Shown here in pieces: positions 6,839 to 12,872 of a stretch of 12,872 nucleotides of DNA. The notes beneath the pieces are model-generated. The model worked only from the letters and a program-made list of their open reading frames with translations. It was not told the origin of the DNA and searched no databases. The first letter of the stretch is position 1, and each line of letters starts with the position of its first letter. Origin of the DNA: Pseudomonadota bacterium (GTDB lineage Bacteria; Pseudomonadota; Alphaproteobacteria; Rhodospirillales; Casp-alpha2); assembly GCA_027620395.1 (NCBI GenBank), contig JAQBZY010000008.1, positions 1 through 12,872 of the forward strand. The letters run 5' to 3'. The position numbers and the translations under genes are program-made.

Positions 6839-7599
6839 CCGAACCAGCGCCGCTCACGGGCAAAATTGCCCTCGTTACCGGAGCGTCGAGCGGCATCGGC
6901 GCACATATCGCCAAGTTACTGGCCAGCAACGGCGCCCGGGTTTGCATCGCCGCCCGCCGCCGTGACCGGCTCGCCGATCTCGCCCACGAAATCGATGCCG
7001 GGGGCGGCAAGGCTTTTGCCGTCGGCATGGATGTCACCGAGCGCGTCAGCGTCGTCGCGGCTTTGGATGAAATTCTCCGCGAAGTCGGACCCCCCAGTAT
7101 TCTGGTCAACAATGCCGGCGTCGCCTCCGGCGCCAATGCGCTCGATGTCACCGATGAGGATTGGCGGCGTGTCATCGACACAAACCTGCAAGGCGCCTGG
7201 ATCGCGGCCCAGGAAACCGCCAAGCGGATGCGCGATGCCGGCGGCGGGGTGATCGTCAACACCGCTTCGATCCTCGGTTTGCGGGTCTCGCCGGGCGTCG
7301 CGCCGTATGCAATCTCCAAGGCCGGCATCGTGCAAATGACCAAAGTCATGGCGCTCGAACTGGCGCGTTATAATATTCGCGTCAATGCCATTGCGCCCGG
7401 TTACATCGCGACCGACATCAATCAGGAATTTCTGGCGTCCGACGTCGGCCAGGCGATGATCAAGCGGATTCCGATGCGCCGGGTCGGCCAAATGAGCGAT
7501 CTCGACGGCCCGATGCTGTTGTTGGTTTCGGATGCGTCCGTCTACATGACCGGCGCCGTCATCCCAGTCGACGGCGGACACTTGGTCAGCAGCCTTTGA
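6835..7599 (+). CDS. SDR family oxidoreductase (LvaD-like position in operon)
   Basis: A 254-residue classical SDR. TGASSGIG lies at 15-22, an AARR segment at the end of strand 2 (39-42), NNAG at 92-95, Asn117, Ser145, Tyr158 and Lys162 (YAISK), with PVDGG near the C-terminus. The two arginines after strand 2 favour NADP(H). The start is ATG 6835 in an ATGA overlap with the ligase stop, preceded by AAGGAG at 6818-6823; farther upstream starts would lie inside the ligase gene. It is not a duplicate of the SDR at 2460, since the sequences differ along most of their length. In P. putida the SDR LvaD reduces levulinyl-CoA to 4-hydroxyvaleryl-CoA, and this gene holds the matching place between the ligase and the dehydrogenase. 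A 4-oxoacyl-CoA/4-hydroxyacyl-CoA role is inferred from that context. Confidence 0.92.
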   Translation: MTEPAPLTGKIALVTGASSGIGAHIAKLLASNGARVCIAARRRDRLADLAHEIDAGGGKAFAVGMDVTERVSVVAALDEILREVGPPSILVNNAGVASGANALDVTDEDWRRVIDTNLQGAWIAAQETAKRMRDAGGGVIVNTASILGLRVSPGVAPYAISKAGIVQMTKVMALELARYNIRVNAIAPGYIATDINQEFLASDVGQAMIKRIPMRRVGQMSDLDGPMLLLVSDASVYMTGAVIPVDGGHLVSSL

Positions 7600-7621
7600 T
7601 CTAAAATTGGAGCGAACGCAC

Positions 7622-8506
7622 ATGCCGATGACTGCACGGAACGGAGTGAAGCTTTACTTCGAAGAAACCGGCACCGGCATGCCGATCCTGTTTCTGCATG
7701 AGTTCGCCGGCGATCATCGAAGTTGGGAGCAGCAGGTCCGGCATTTCACCAGGGATCACCGCTGCATCGTCACCGCCGGCCGCGGCTATCCACCCTCCGA
7801 CGTGCCGGCAAATGAATCCGACTATGGCCAGGACATCGCCATTGCCGATGCCGTGGCCGTGCTCGACCATCTGAAAATCGAGCGCGCCGTCGTCATTGGC
7901 CTTTCCATGGGCGCATACACGGCGCTCCGGATCGCCATGGAACATCCGAAACGGGTCATCGCCGCCGTCGCGGCGTCGGGCGGTTCCGGATCCTGGACCA
8001 TCCAACAAGCGACCTTTTCCGGCGAGGCCAAGAAGCTTTCGGCGCGAATATTGAAGGAAGGGAAAATCCCCGCCGACGATTTCGCCAACGGCCCAACCCG
8101 CACCCAGCTCCGCCGTAAGGATCCGCGCGGCTGGGCCGAGTTCCGCGATCTGATGGCCGGTCGGCCGGCCATGGGGGCCGCCATGACGCTGGCCCGCGTA
8201 CAGGCCGAGCGGCCCTCGTTGATGGGGTTCGAGGCCGAATTCAAGGCCTGCAAGGTGCCGACGCTTTTAATGGTCGGCGACGAGGACGAAGCCTGCATCG
8301 ACATCAACGTCTGGCTAAAACGGATCATGCCCGCCGCTGGGTTGGTGATGTTCCCGAAGTGCGGGCACCTGATGAATCTTGAGGAACCGGGACGGTTTAA
8401 TGCCGAGATCGCCGAATTCCTCCGCGCCGTGCATGGCGGCGCCTGGCCGTTTCGGGAAGCCGCCACCGGCACCTTCGGCGGCGTCGGGCCGGCGGAGAAG
8501 CCTTGA
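7622..8506 (+). CDS. Alpha/beta hydrolase (possible lactone/ester hydrolase)
   Basis: A 294-residue cytosolic alpha/beta-hydrolase fold protein. An oxyanion-hole segment LFLHEFAGDHRSW (23-35) is followed by the nucleophile elbow GLSMG with Ser95, an acid turn VGDEDEAC with Asp220 (or Asp222), and the catalytic His249 in KCGHLMNLEEP. A cap domain of about 85 residues lies between Ser95 and Asp220. The overall pattern is that of MhpC and 3-oxoadipate enol-lactonase relatives. The C-terminal 24 residues are Gly/Pro-rich and probably disordered. ATG 7622 is chosen from GGAG at 7609-7612 with nine-base spacing. The gene starts 22 bp after the SDR and ends 45 bp before the acyl-CoA dehydrogenase. 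It has no counterpart in the lva operon; opening a gamma-lactone to a 4-hydroxy acid, or cleaving an ester or thioester, would fit. The fold is certain, the substrate unknown. Confidence 0.88.
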   Translation: MPMTARNGVKLYFEETGTGMPILFLHEFAGDHRSWEQQVRHFTRDHRCIVTAGRGYPPSDVPANESDYGQDIAIADAVAVLDHLKIERAVVIGLSMGAYTALRIAMEHPKRVIAAVAASGGSGSWTIQQATFSGEAKKLSARILKEGKIPADDFANGPTRTQLRRKDPRGWAEFRDLMAGRPAMGAAMTLARVQAERPSLMGFEAEFKACKVPTLLMVGDEDEACIDINVWLKRIMPAAGLVMFPKCGHLMNLEEPGRFNAEIAEFLRAVHGGAWPFREAATGTFGGVGPAEKP

Positions 8507-8551
8507 TACTGTGCTCTGAACCCGCTACCCGGTGCCGATAGAGAGGTCGCC

Positions 8552-9763
8552 ATGGATTTCACGCTACCCACCGAGATTGAGGAAACCCGCCAGGCGATCC
8601 GCGCCTTTGTCGATGCTCGGATCATTCCGCTTGAGGCGGACCAGAAGAACTACGACGCGCACGAGAACATCCGCTTGGATGTGCTCGATGCCGTCCGGGC
8701 CGAGGCCAAGGCCAAAGGGCTGTGGGCGCTGTCGATGCCGAAGGCGCGCGGCGGCCGTGGTTTCTCGACTGTCGGCATGGCCGCTTGTTACGAGGAGATG
8801 AACCGTTCGATCTTCGGGCCGGCGGCATTCAACGCCGCCGCTCCCGACGACGGCAATATGGTCGTGCTTAACCGCGTCGCCACCGAGGCGCAAAAAGATA
8901 AATGGCTGCAACCGATCGTCGACGGCGAGGTCCGGTCCGCCATCGTCATGACCGAGCCGGCCCCCGGGGCCGGTTCCGATCCGGCCGGCATGATGCTGAC
9001 CCGGGCCGAAAAGAAAGGCGGCAAGTGGGTCGTGCACGGTCGCAAGTGGTTCATCACTGGCGCCGAGGCGGCCAGCCACTTCATCTTGTTGGCCCGCACC
9101 TCCGACGACAACCGCCGCAACCTGACCGCGTTCCTGTATCACAAGGATCAGCCGGGCTGGAAGATCGAGCGGCGGATTCCGGTCATGGGGCCGGAAGAGC
9201 ACGGCGGCCATTGCGAGCTCACCTTCGACGGCCTCGAGATTCCCGATGAGAACCGGCTGATGGGCGTCGGTGAAGGCATGAAATGCGTGCAGATCCGCTT
9301 GGCCACCGCCAGGCTGACGCACTGCATGCGTTGGACCGGCCTGGCCAAGCGCTCGCTCGAAATCGCCAACGATTACATCGCCGAGCGCAAGGCCTTCGGT
9401 GAGACCTTGGCCGACAAGGAAAGCGTGCAGATGCTTTTGGGCGACTCAGCCCTCGGGATCGAGATCGGTCGGCTTTTGACCATGCGCGCCGCCTGGGCCT
9501 TGGATCAAGGCTCGCGCGGCCGCAAAGAAGTCTCGATGGCCAAGGTGGTGGTCGCCGATGCGCTGCAAAAGGCCGTCGACACCGCGATCCAACTTTGCGG
9601 CGCCAAGGGATATTCCAAGGACACCGTGCTTGAATGGATTTACCGCTATGCCCGCCAGGCGCGCCTAGTCGATGGCGCGTCGGAAGTCCACAAGATGGTG
9701 CTGGCCGGACAGCTCCGCGACAACGGCCTCAATTTCTGGAGTTGGGGAGCGACGGACGCCTGA
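8552..9763 (+). CDS. Acyl-CoA dehydrogenase, ACAD10/11-like (LvaC-like)
   Basis: A 403-residue FAD-dependent acyl-CoA dehydrogenase-fold protein of normal length. Visible features are the substrate/FAD loop VMTEPAPGAGSD (132-143), KWFITGA (165-171), GGHCELTFDGLEIP (218-231), RLTHCMRWTGLAKRSLE (254-270), the FAD-binding CGAKG (349-353), and RLVDGASEVH (371-380). The HCMR-x-x-GLA segment and an Asp (374) where ordinary acyl-CoA dehydrogenases have catalytic Glu are features of the ACAD10/ACAD11 branch. Members of that branch act with an APH-fold kinase: 4-hydroxyacyl-CoA is phosphorylated and the phosphate eliminated to an enoyl-CoA. The kinase is the very next gene, sharing 1 bp. A GAGAGG ribosome site precedes ATG 8552. 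Plain alpha,beta-dehydrogenation is the alternative, but the branch features and the neighbour argue against it. Confidence 0.9.
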   Translation: MDFTLPTEIEETRQAIRAFVDARIIPLEADQKNYDAHENIRLDVLDAVRAEAKAKGLWALSMPKARGGRGFSTVGMAACYEEMNRSIFGPAAFNAAAPDDGNMVVLNRVATEAQKDKWLQPIVDGEVRSAIVMTEPAPGAGSDPAGMMLTRAEKKGGKWVVHGRKWFITGAEAASHFILLARTSDDNRRNLTAFLYHKDQPGWKIERRIPVMGPEEHGGHCELTFDGLEIPDENRLMGVGEGMKCVQIRLATARLTHCMRWTGLAKRSLEIANDYIAERKAFGETLADKESVQMLLGDSALGIEIGRLLTMRAAWALDQGSRGRKEVSMAKVVVADALQKAVDTAIQLCGAKGYSKDTVLEWIYRYARQARLVDGASEVHKMVLAGQLRDNGLNFWSWGATDA

Positions 9764-11106
9764 TGGACGCCGACACCACCAAACGTCTGGAAGCCTGGCT
9801 TTCCAAGGAGGCCGGCGGGGCCGTCAAGATCGAGGGCATGGCGCGGCTTTCGGGCGGCGCCATTCAGGAGAACTGGCGCGTCCAATTGGATGTCACGGGC
9901 GGTACGTGGGAGGGCCATCACGATCTGGTGCTGAGGAAGGACGCGCCCTCCGGTGTCGCCGTCAGCCACGGCCGGGCAGCGGAGTTTCGGATACTGAAGC
10001 TCGCTCACAAATCAAGCGTCCTGGCGCCGACGCCCTGCGTGCTCTGCGAGGATACATCGGTCCTCGGGACTCCGTTTTTCATGATGCATCACATCCCCGG
10101 TGCGTCGCTGCGCCAGCCGCTGACCAAGGGGCCGCCGAACGAGGATCTGGTCGCCGATTTAGGCCGCAATCTCGCCCGCATCCACGCGATTTCCGGCGCC
10201 GAGAAACTGGAGTTTCTCGGCAAGCCGACGGCGACACCGGCCGACGCCAGCCTCGCCGACTACCGCCATCACTTGGACAAACTGCCGGACGCGCATCCGG
10301 CGCTCGAATGGGCGATGGCGTGGCTTCGGGAGAACGCTCCGGCGACTCAATCCGTCGCCTTCTGCCATCGCGATTTCCGGACCGGCAACTATCTGGTCGA
10401 GGACGGCAAACTGACGGCAATCCTCGATTGGGAATTCGCCGGCTGGTCGGACCCGATGGAAGACATCGGCTGGTTCACCGCCAAGTGCTGGCGCTTCGGC
10501 GGCATCGACCGGGAAGCCGGCGGCGCAGGCACGCTCGACGCTTTTCTCGCCGGTTACGAGGAAGTCAGCAAGAAGCCGGTCGAGCGCGCCGCCATACCCT
10601 ATTGGCAGGTGATGGCGCACCTGCGCTGGGCGGTGATCGCGTTGCAGCAGGCCGACCGTTTCGTCAGCGGCGGCGAGCGCAATCTGGAACTCGCCCTGAC
10701 AGCGCATATCGTGCCGGAATTGGAGCTGGAAATCCTTCGCATGACGGCGCCCGAGGGCAATCTGATCGGCGTCGATGCCGGCGAGCTTCGAACGATCGAA
10801 CGGCCGGCACCGTCGCTAGCCCAGCTCCTGGATATGGCTCGGGACGTGATCAGGAACGATCTCGCCAAATCTTTGGATGGCGAGGCCAAGTACAAGGCGC
10901 TGATGGCGGCCAACGCAATGGCCATCGTCGGCCGGCAAATCTCCGGGCTCGGGCTCGATCCGACGGCCGGTCAAGAAGTCAGGCGCGGCTTGGCGGAGCG
11001 CATTCGGAACGGCAAGGCGGCGCTCACACCCGATATCCACGCCGAGTTGATCATCGCGCTCGAGACGACGCTGGCCGAAAGCAATCCGCGCGCGCTTGAA
11101 AGATAG
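9763..11106 (+). CDS. APH-fold kinase fused to a C-terminal DUF6285/LvaB-like domain (LvaA-LvaB-like fusion)
   Basis: A 447-residue protein. Residues about 25-300 form an aminoglycoside-phosphotransferase-type kinase: Lys59 in LVLRK, Glu74 in the C-helix, catalytic loop CHRDFRTGNYL with Asp204 and Asn209, and metal-binding Asp222 in LDWEFAGWSDPMEDIGW. No antibiotic-resistance role is suggested; this is the ACAD10/11 and LvaA type, which phosphorylates 4-hydroxyacyl-CoA. Residues about 345-447 form an added helical segment, PAPSLAQLLDMARDVIRNDL followed by KYKALMAANAMAIVGRQI, resembling DUF6285 proteins such as the small LvaB partner that LvaA needs. Naming that domain from memory of the pattern is less certain than the kinase. 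ATG 9763 overlaps the dehydrogenase stop (TGATG), implying translational coupling. Farther upstream in-frame starts lie inside the dehydrogenase gene. It ends the operon, just before palindromic repeats. Confidence 0.87.
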   Translation: MDADTTKRLEAWLSKEAGGAVKIEGMARLSGGAIQENWRVQLDVTGGTWEGHHDLVLRKDAPSGVAVSHGRAAEFRILKLAHKSSVLAPTPCVLCEDTSVLGTPFFMMHHIPGASLRQPLTKGPPNEDLVADLGRNLARIHAISGAEKLEFLGKPTATPADASLADYRHHLDKLPDAHPALEWAMAWLRENAPATQSVAFCHRDFRTGNYLVEDGKLTAILDWEFAGWSDPMEDIGWFTAKCWRFGGIDREAGGAGTLDAFLAGYEEVSKKPVERAAIPYWQVMAHLRWAVIALQQADRFVSGGERNLELALTAHIVPELELEILRMTAPEGNLIGVDAGELRTIERPAPSLAQLLDMARDVIRNDLAKSLDGEAKYKALMAANAMAIVGRQISGLGLDPTAGQEVRRGLAERIRNGKAALTPDIHAELIIALETTLAESNPRALER

Positions 11107-11116
11107 CACCGCCTCC

Positions 11117-11176
11117 CCCTTCGTTACGGCGCTCCGCGCTTCCTCACCCTTCGAGACGGCGCTCCGCGCCTCCTCA
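11117..11176. repeat. 30-bp tandem duplication of a half repeat unit
   Basis: Two adjacent 30-base units (11117-11146 and 11147-11176) both read CCCTTCG-xxx-CGGCGCTCCGCGC-y-TCCTCA. They differ at only a few bases (TTA versus AGA, T versus C). The second copy continues into full repeat A. It looks like a slippage or recombination duplication of the left half of the palindrome. Confidence 0.8.
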
Positions 11177-11184
11177 GGATGAGG
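11147..11184. repeat. Dispersed palindromic repeat, copy A
   Basis: This starts CCCTTCGAGACG and ends CCTCAGGATGAGG. The core GGCGC-TCC-GCGCC (11158-11170) is a perfect 5-bp stem with a 3-base loop. Its orientation is opposite to copies B and C and the same as copy D at 3226. It begins about 40 bp after the stop codon of the kinase operon, so it may help end or protect that mRNA. Confidence 0.8.
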
Positions 11185-11213
11185 TCAAGGGTGCTGCAAA
11201 CTTCCACCATCTT

Positions 11214-11257
11214 CTCATCCTGAGGAGCGAGCCGTGCGAGCGTCTCGAAAGATGAGG
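11214..11257. repeat. Dispersed palindromic repeat, copy B
   Basis: This runs from CTCATCCTGAGGAGCGAG to GCGTCTCGAAAGATGAGG, with outer arms CTCATC/GATGAG. It is followed by GATGAGGTCAAGGGTGCAGC, which also follows copy A with one change, so about 23 bp of flanking sequence is shared. Confidence 0.82.
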
Positions 11258-11289
11258 TCAAGGGTGCAGCAAAAACTTTCCGCCATGCC

Positions 11290-11330
11290 CTCATCCTGAG
11301 GAGCGAGCCATGCGAGCGTCTCGAAGGATG
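11290..11330. repeat. Dispersed palindromic repeat, copy C
   Basis: This matches copy B at nearly every base from CTCATCCTGAGGAGCGAG to GCGTCTCGAAGGATG, in the same orientation, 76 bp after the start of B. The trailing GAGG is lost. B and C form a direct tandem pair. Confidence 0.82.
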
Positions 11331-11404
11331 CCGCGACGTAAAACATCTTGAAATAACCGCCCAACGCATCATCTTACGGTATCGACTAAATTCGAGGACC
11401 CGCC

Positions 11405-12046
11405 ATGCACATCGATATTTTCTCCGATCCCGTCTGCCCATGGTGCCTGATCGGCAAGCGGCGCCTGGAAAAGGCCCTGGCCAGCCGGCCCATCGAAGGC
11501 CTGACGATATCCTGGCGGCCGTTCCAGTTGCACCCGCAGATGCCCAAGGAAGGCGCCGACCGGGCCGAGTTCACGGCCGCCAAGTTTGGCTCCAAGGAGC
11601 GCGCGGCCGCTGTCTACGAGCGGGTTTCCGGCGTCGGCCAGACCGAAGGGCTCGATTTCCGATTCGATCTGATCAAGCGTTCGCCGAACACCGTCGATGC
11701 GCACCGGCTGATCGTCTTGGCCGGCAGCAAGGGCAAGATCAACGATGTGGTCGAGGGATTGTTCGCCGCCTTCTTTTTCGAAGGCCGTGACATCAGCGAC
11801 TTGAATGTCCTGATCGATGTCGCCACGGCCGCCGGCATGGATACAGATGCTGTTCGGACCTATCTTGAGTCCAATCAGGACCGCGACGACGTGATCCAGG
11901 CTGACGAGGAGGCCCGCCGGCTCGGCATCGAAGGCGTGCCGTATTTCGTCATCGACGGCAAGTACGGCATTTCCGGCGCCCAGGCACCTGAGACCTTCGT
12001 CCAGACCTTCGAGCAGGTGCTGGCGGAAAAAGCCGCCGCTGACTGA
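11405..12046 (+). CDS. DsbA-family oxidoreductase, FrnE / 2-hydroxychromene-2-carboxylate isomerase-like
   Basis: A 213-residue thioredoxin-fold protein with a helical insertion, of the FrnE/HCCA-isomerase-like DsbA group. The redox motif is FSDPVCPWCLIGKRRLE with Cys11-Pro-Trp-Cys14. The cis-proline loop is GVPYFVIDGKYGISGAQ with Pro179, and the insertion spans roughly residues 50-160. With CPWC at residue 11 and no signal peptide it is cytoplasmic, unlike true periplasmic DsbA. Relatives act as thiol-disulfide oxidoreductases in stress defence; those lacking the second cysteine act in glutathione-dependent isomerisation. Both cysteines here favour redox chemistry. GAGGA six bases before ATG 11405 supports the start. 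It appears to be a single-gene unit between repeats and a convergent neighbour whose stop lies 6 bp away. The client is unknown. Confidence 0.88.
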   Translation: MHIDIFSDPVCPWCLIGKRRLEKALASRPIEGLTISWRPFQLHPQMPKEGADRAEFTAAKFGSKERAAAVYERVSGVGQTEGLDFRFDLIKRSPNTVDAHRLIVLAGSKGKINDVVEGLFAAFFFEGRDISDLNVLIDVATAAGMDTDAVRTYLESNQDRDDVIQADEEARRLGIEGVPYFVIDGKYGISGAQAPETFVQTFEQVLAEKAAAD

Positions 12047-12052
12047 GCTTCG

Positions 12053-12872
12053 CTATTCCGCCGGCACCGAATGGTATTTGCCGTCCAGGCCAAGGAACTC
12101 CTTGCCCCGGGCGCGGTAAAACGTCTCGGCGCCGGCCTTTTCCAGGACCGCCAGCATCGCCGGCGTCTGACCGTGCGTCTGGCGATACTTGGCCAAGAAC
12201 TTCCTAGGCCCCAAGGCGTCCAACATCTCGAACGGCCCCTTCGACCAAGCGAAACCCCAGCGCATGGCCCGATCCACATTGACCACGTCATCGGAAATTT
12301 CCGGGATCAGCGACGCGGCATAGGCCAGCGTGCCGCCCATGATCGTCCAAGCGAAGGCGCCATCGGCGTTGTTTGAAAATAATACATCGAGACCGACATC
12401 CGCGACGACTTCCTGGGCATCACGCCAATCGCTCCGGTCGAGATCGAAGATTTCCTTCTTGCGGTTGCCGTCAGCAAGTTTGACCAGCCGGTAGAAACCG
12501 CCGCCGGATTTGCGGCCGAGCTGGCCGCGGATCAGCATGTCCATTTCCGGTTTCGGGAATGCCGTGAATTCGGCGCCGATATCGCCCGCCGGAAGATTGA
12601 TGGCCAAGTTCTTGCCGACGAAATCCATGACGTCCAAGCCGATCAAATCGATCAGCCCAAATAACCCAGTCGGCGGCAGCCCCATCGGCGCCGACATCAG
12701 GGCGTCGATCCGTTCCTGCGTGAGCCCCTTGGCCCGCGCTTCCGCCGCCGCGTGCAATCCCATCAACATCCAAAAGCAACCGATGCGATTGCCGATGAAA
12801 TTGACGGTGTCCTTGGCGTGAACGACGCCCTTCTCCATGACATCGCCGAGGAACGATTGGAAGGTGTCGATG
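12053..12872 (-). CDS. 3-hydroxyacyl-CoA dehydrogenase, C-terminal part (FadN-like), start outside window
   Basis: The minus-strand frame is open from the right edge to the TAG at 12053-12055, giving 272 visible residues; the ATG at 12838 is internal. This is the helical C-terminal half of an NAD-dependent 3-hydroxyacyl-CoA dehydrogenase, which oxidises L-3-hydroxyacyl-CoA to 3-oxoacyl-CoA. DTVNFIGNRIGCFWM opens the first dimerisation domain, GLPPTGLFGLIDLIGLDV and GRKSGGGFYRL follow, and RAMRWGFAWSKGPFEMLDALG marks the second. The NAD-binding domain must lie outside the window. The protein ends in GKYHSVPAE, where FadN-type proteins as I remember them continue into an enoyl-CoA hydratase domain. 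That domain is absent here, so this may be the shorter form. It converges on the DsbA-family gene with only 6 bp between stops. Confidence 0.87.
   Translation of the reverse strand, partial: IDTFQSFLGDVMEKGVVHAKDTVNFIGNRIGCFWMLMGLHAAAEARAKGLTQERIDALMSAPMGLPPTGLFGLIDLIGLDVMDFVGKNLAINLPAGDIGAEFTAFPKPEMDMLIRGQLGRKSGGGFYRLVKLADGNRKKEIFDLDRSDWRDAQEVVADVGLDVLFSNNADGAFAWTIMGGTLAYAASLIPEISDDVVNVDRAMRWGFAWSKGPFEMLDALGPRKFLAKYRQTHGQTPAMLAVLEKAGAETFYRARGKEFLGLDGKYHSVPAE

Larger units (their letters stand above)
11107..11404. other. Gene-free 298-bp gap: repeat cluster plus leader of the DsbA-family gene
   Basis: No plausible gene lies here. Bases 11117-11330 are palindromic repeats (listed separately). 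Bases 11331-11404 are AT-richer and should hold the promoter and leader of the next gene. TTGAAA at 11348-11353 is minus-35-like, but no good minus-10 is found at 16-18 bp, so no promoter is called. GAGGA at 11394-11398 is a good ribosome site for ATG 11405. Confidence 0.6.

Noticed and set aside
9672..11099. A 475-codon plus-strand frame overlapping the kinase gene in another register.
   Set aside because: The translation is Arg/Gly/Ser-rich, typical of an out-of-frame shadow, while the kinase frame carries all conserved kinase residues.
9763..11106. Possible aminoglycoside-resistance gene, because of the APH fold.
   Set aside because: The genomic context with an ACAD10/11-type dehydrogenase and the LvaB-like tail point to acyl-CoA metabolism; the fold alone does not imply resistance.
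11117..11330. The repeat cluster as a CRISPR array.
   Set aside because: Units are palindromic, in mixed orientation, diverged, and shared flanks replace unique spacers; no cas gene is present.
11348..11376. TTGAAA as the minus-35 box of a promoter for the DsbA-family gene.
   Set aside because: At 16-18 bp downstream there is no hexamer resembling TATAAT, so the site was not called.

Overview
The window is GC-rich, tightly packed bacterial DNA. Gene content, codon use and the dispersed palindromic repeats around 3.2 kb and 11.2 kb suggest an alphaproteobacterium, perhaps a Rhodospirillales-like, oxidatively metabolising one. That placement is inference; no rRNA or other marker gene is present. 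I see no tRNA, CRISPR array, phage gene, transposase or transcription regulator.

Layout. (1) 1-3212, plus strand: a catabolic run of a thiamine-pyrophosphate (TPP) enzyme subunit (cut by the left edge), a small NTF2-fold/lumazine-binding-like protein, an NAD(P)-dependent aldehyde dehydrogenase and an SDR oxidoreductase. Decarboxylation of a 2-oxo acid to an aldehyde followed by its oxidation is the natural reading; the substrate is unknown. (2) 3213-3356: a convergent gap filled by palindromic repeats. (3) 3357-5049, minus strand: a two-gene operon of a nitrilase-superfamily amidase and an N-formylglutamate deformylase (HutG-like). (4) 5050-5179: a divergent promoter gap. (5) 5180-11106, plus strand: a five-gene operon of acyl-CoA ligase, SDR, alpha/beta hydrolase, ACAD10/11-type acyl-CoA dehydrogenase and an APH-fold kinase with an extra C-terminal domain. 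(6) 11107-11404: a second repeat cluster and the leader of the next gene. (7) 11405-12046, plus strand: a FrnE-like DsbA-family protein. (8) 12053-12872, minus strand: the C-terminal part of a 3-hydroxyacyl-CoA dehydrogenase, cut by the right edge.

The most interesting part is region 5. Its genes match, in reversed order, the enzymes of the Pseudomonas putida levulinate/4-hydroxyvalerate pathway (lvaA kinase, lvaB small partner, lvaC ACAD, lvaD SDR, lvaE ligase). In that pathway a 4-hydroxyacyl-CoA is phosphorylated and the phosphate eliminated to give an enoyl-CoA for beta-oxidation. Two things differ here. The kinase carries a C-terminal domain of about 100 residues resembling LvaB (DUF6285-like), so LvaA and LvaB appear fused. 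An alpha/beta hydrolase, possibly a lactone or ester hydrolase supplying the hydroxy acid, sits between the SDR and the ACAD. The partial 3-hydroxyacyl-CoA dehydrogenase could act on the resulting beta-oxidation intermediates.
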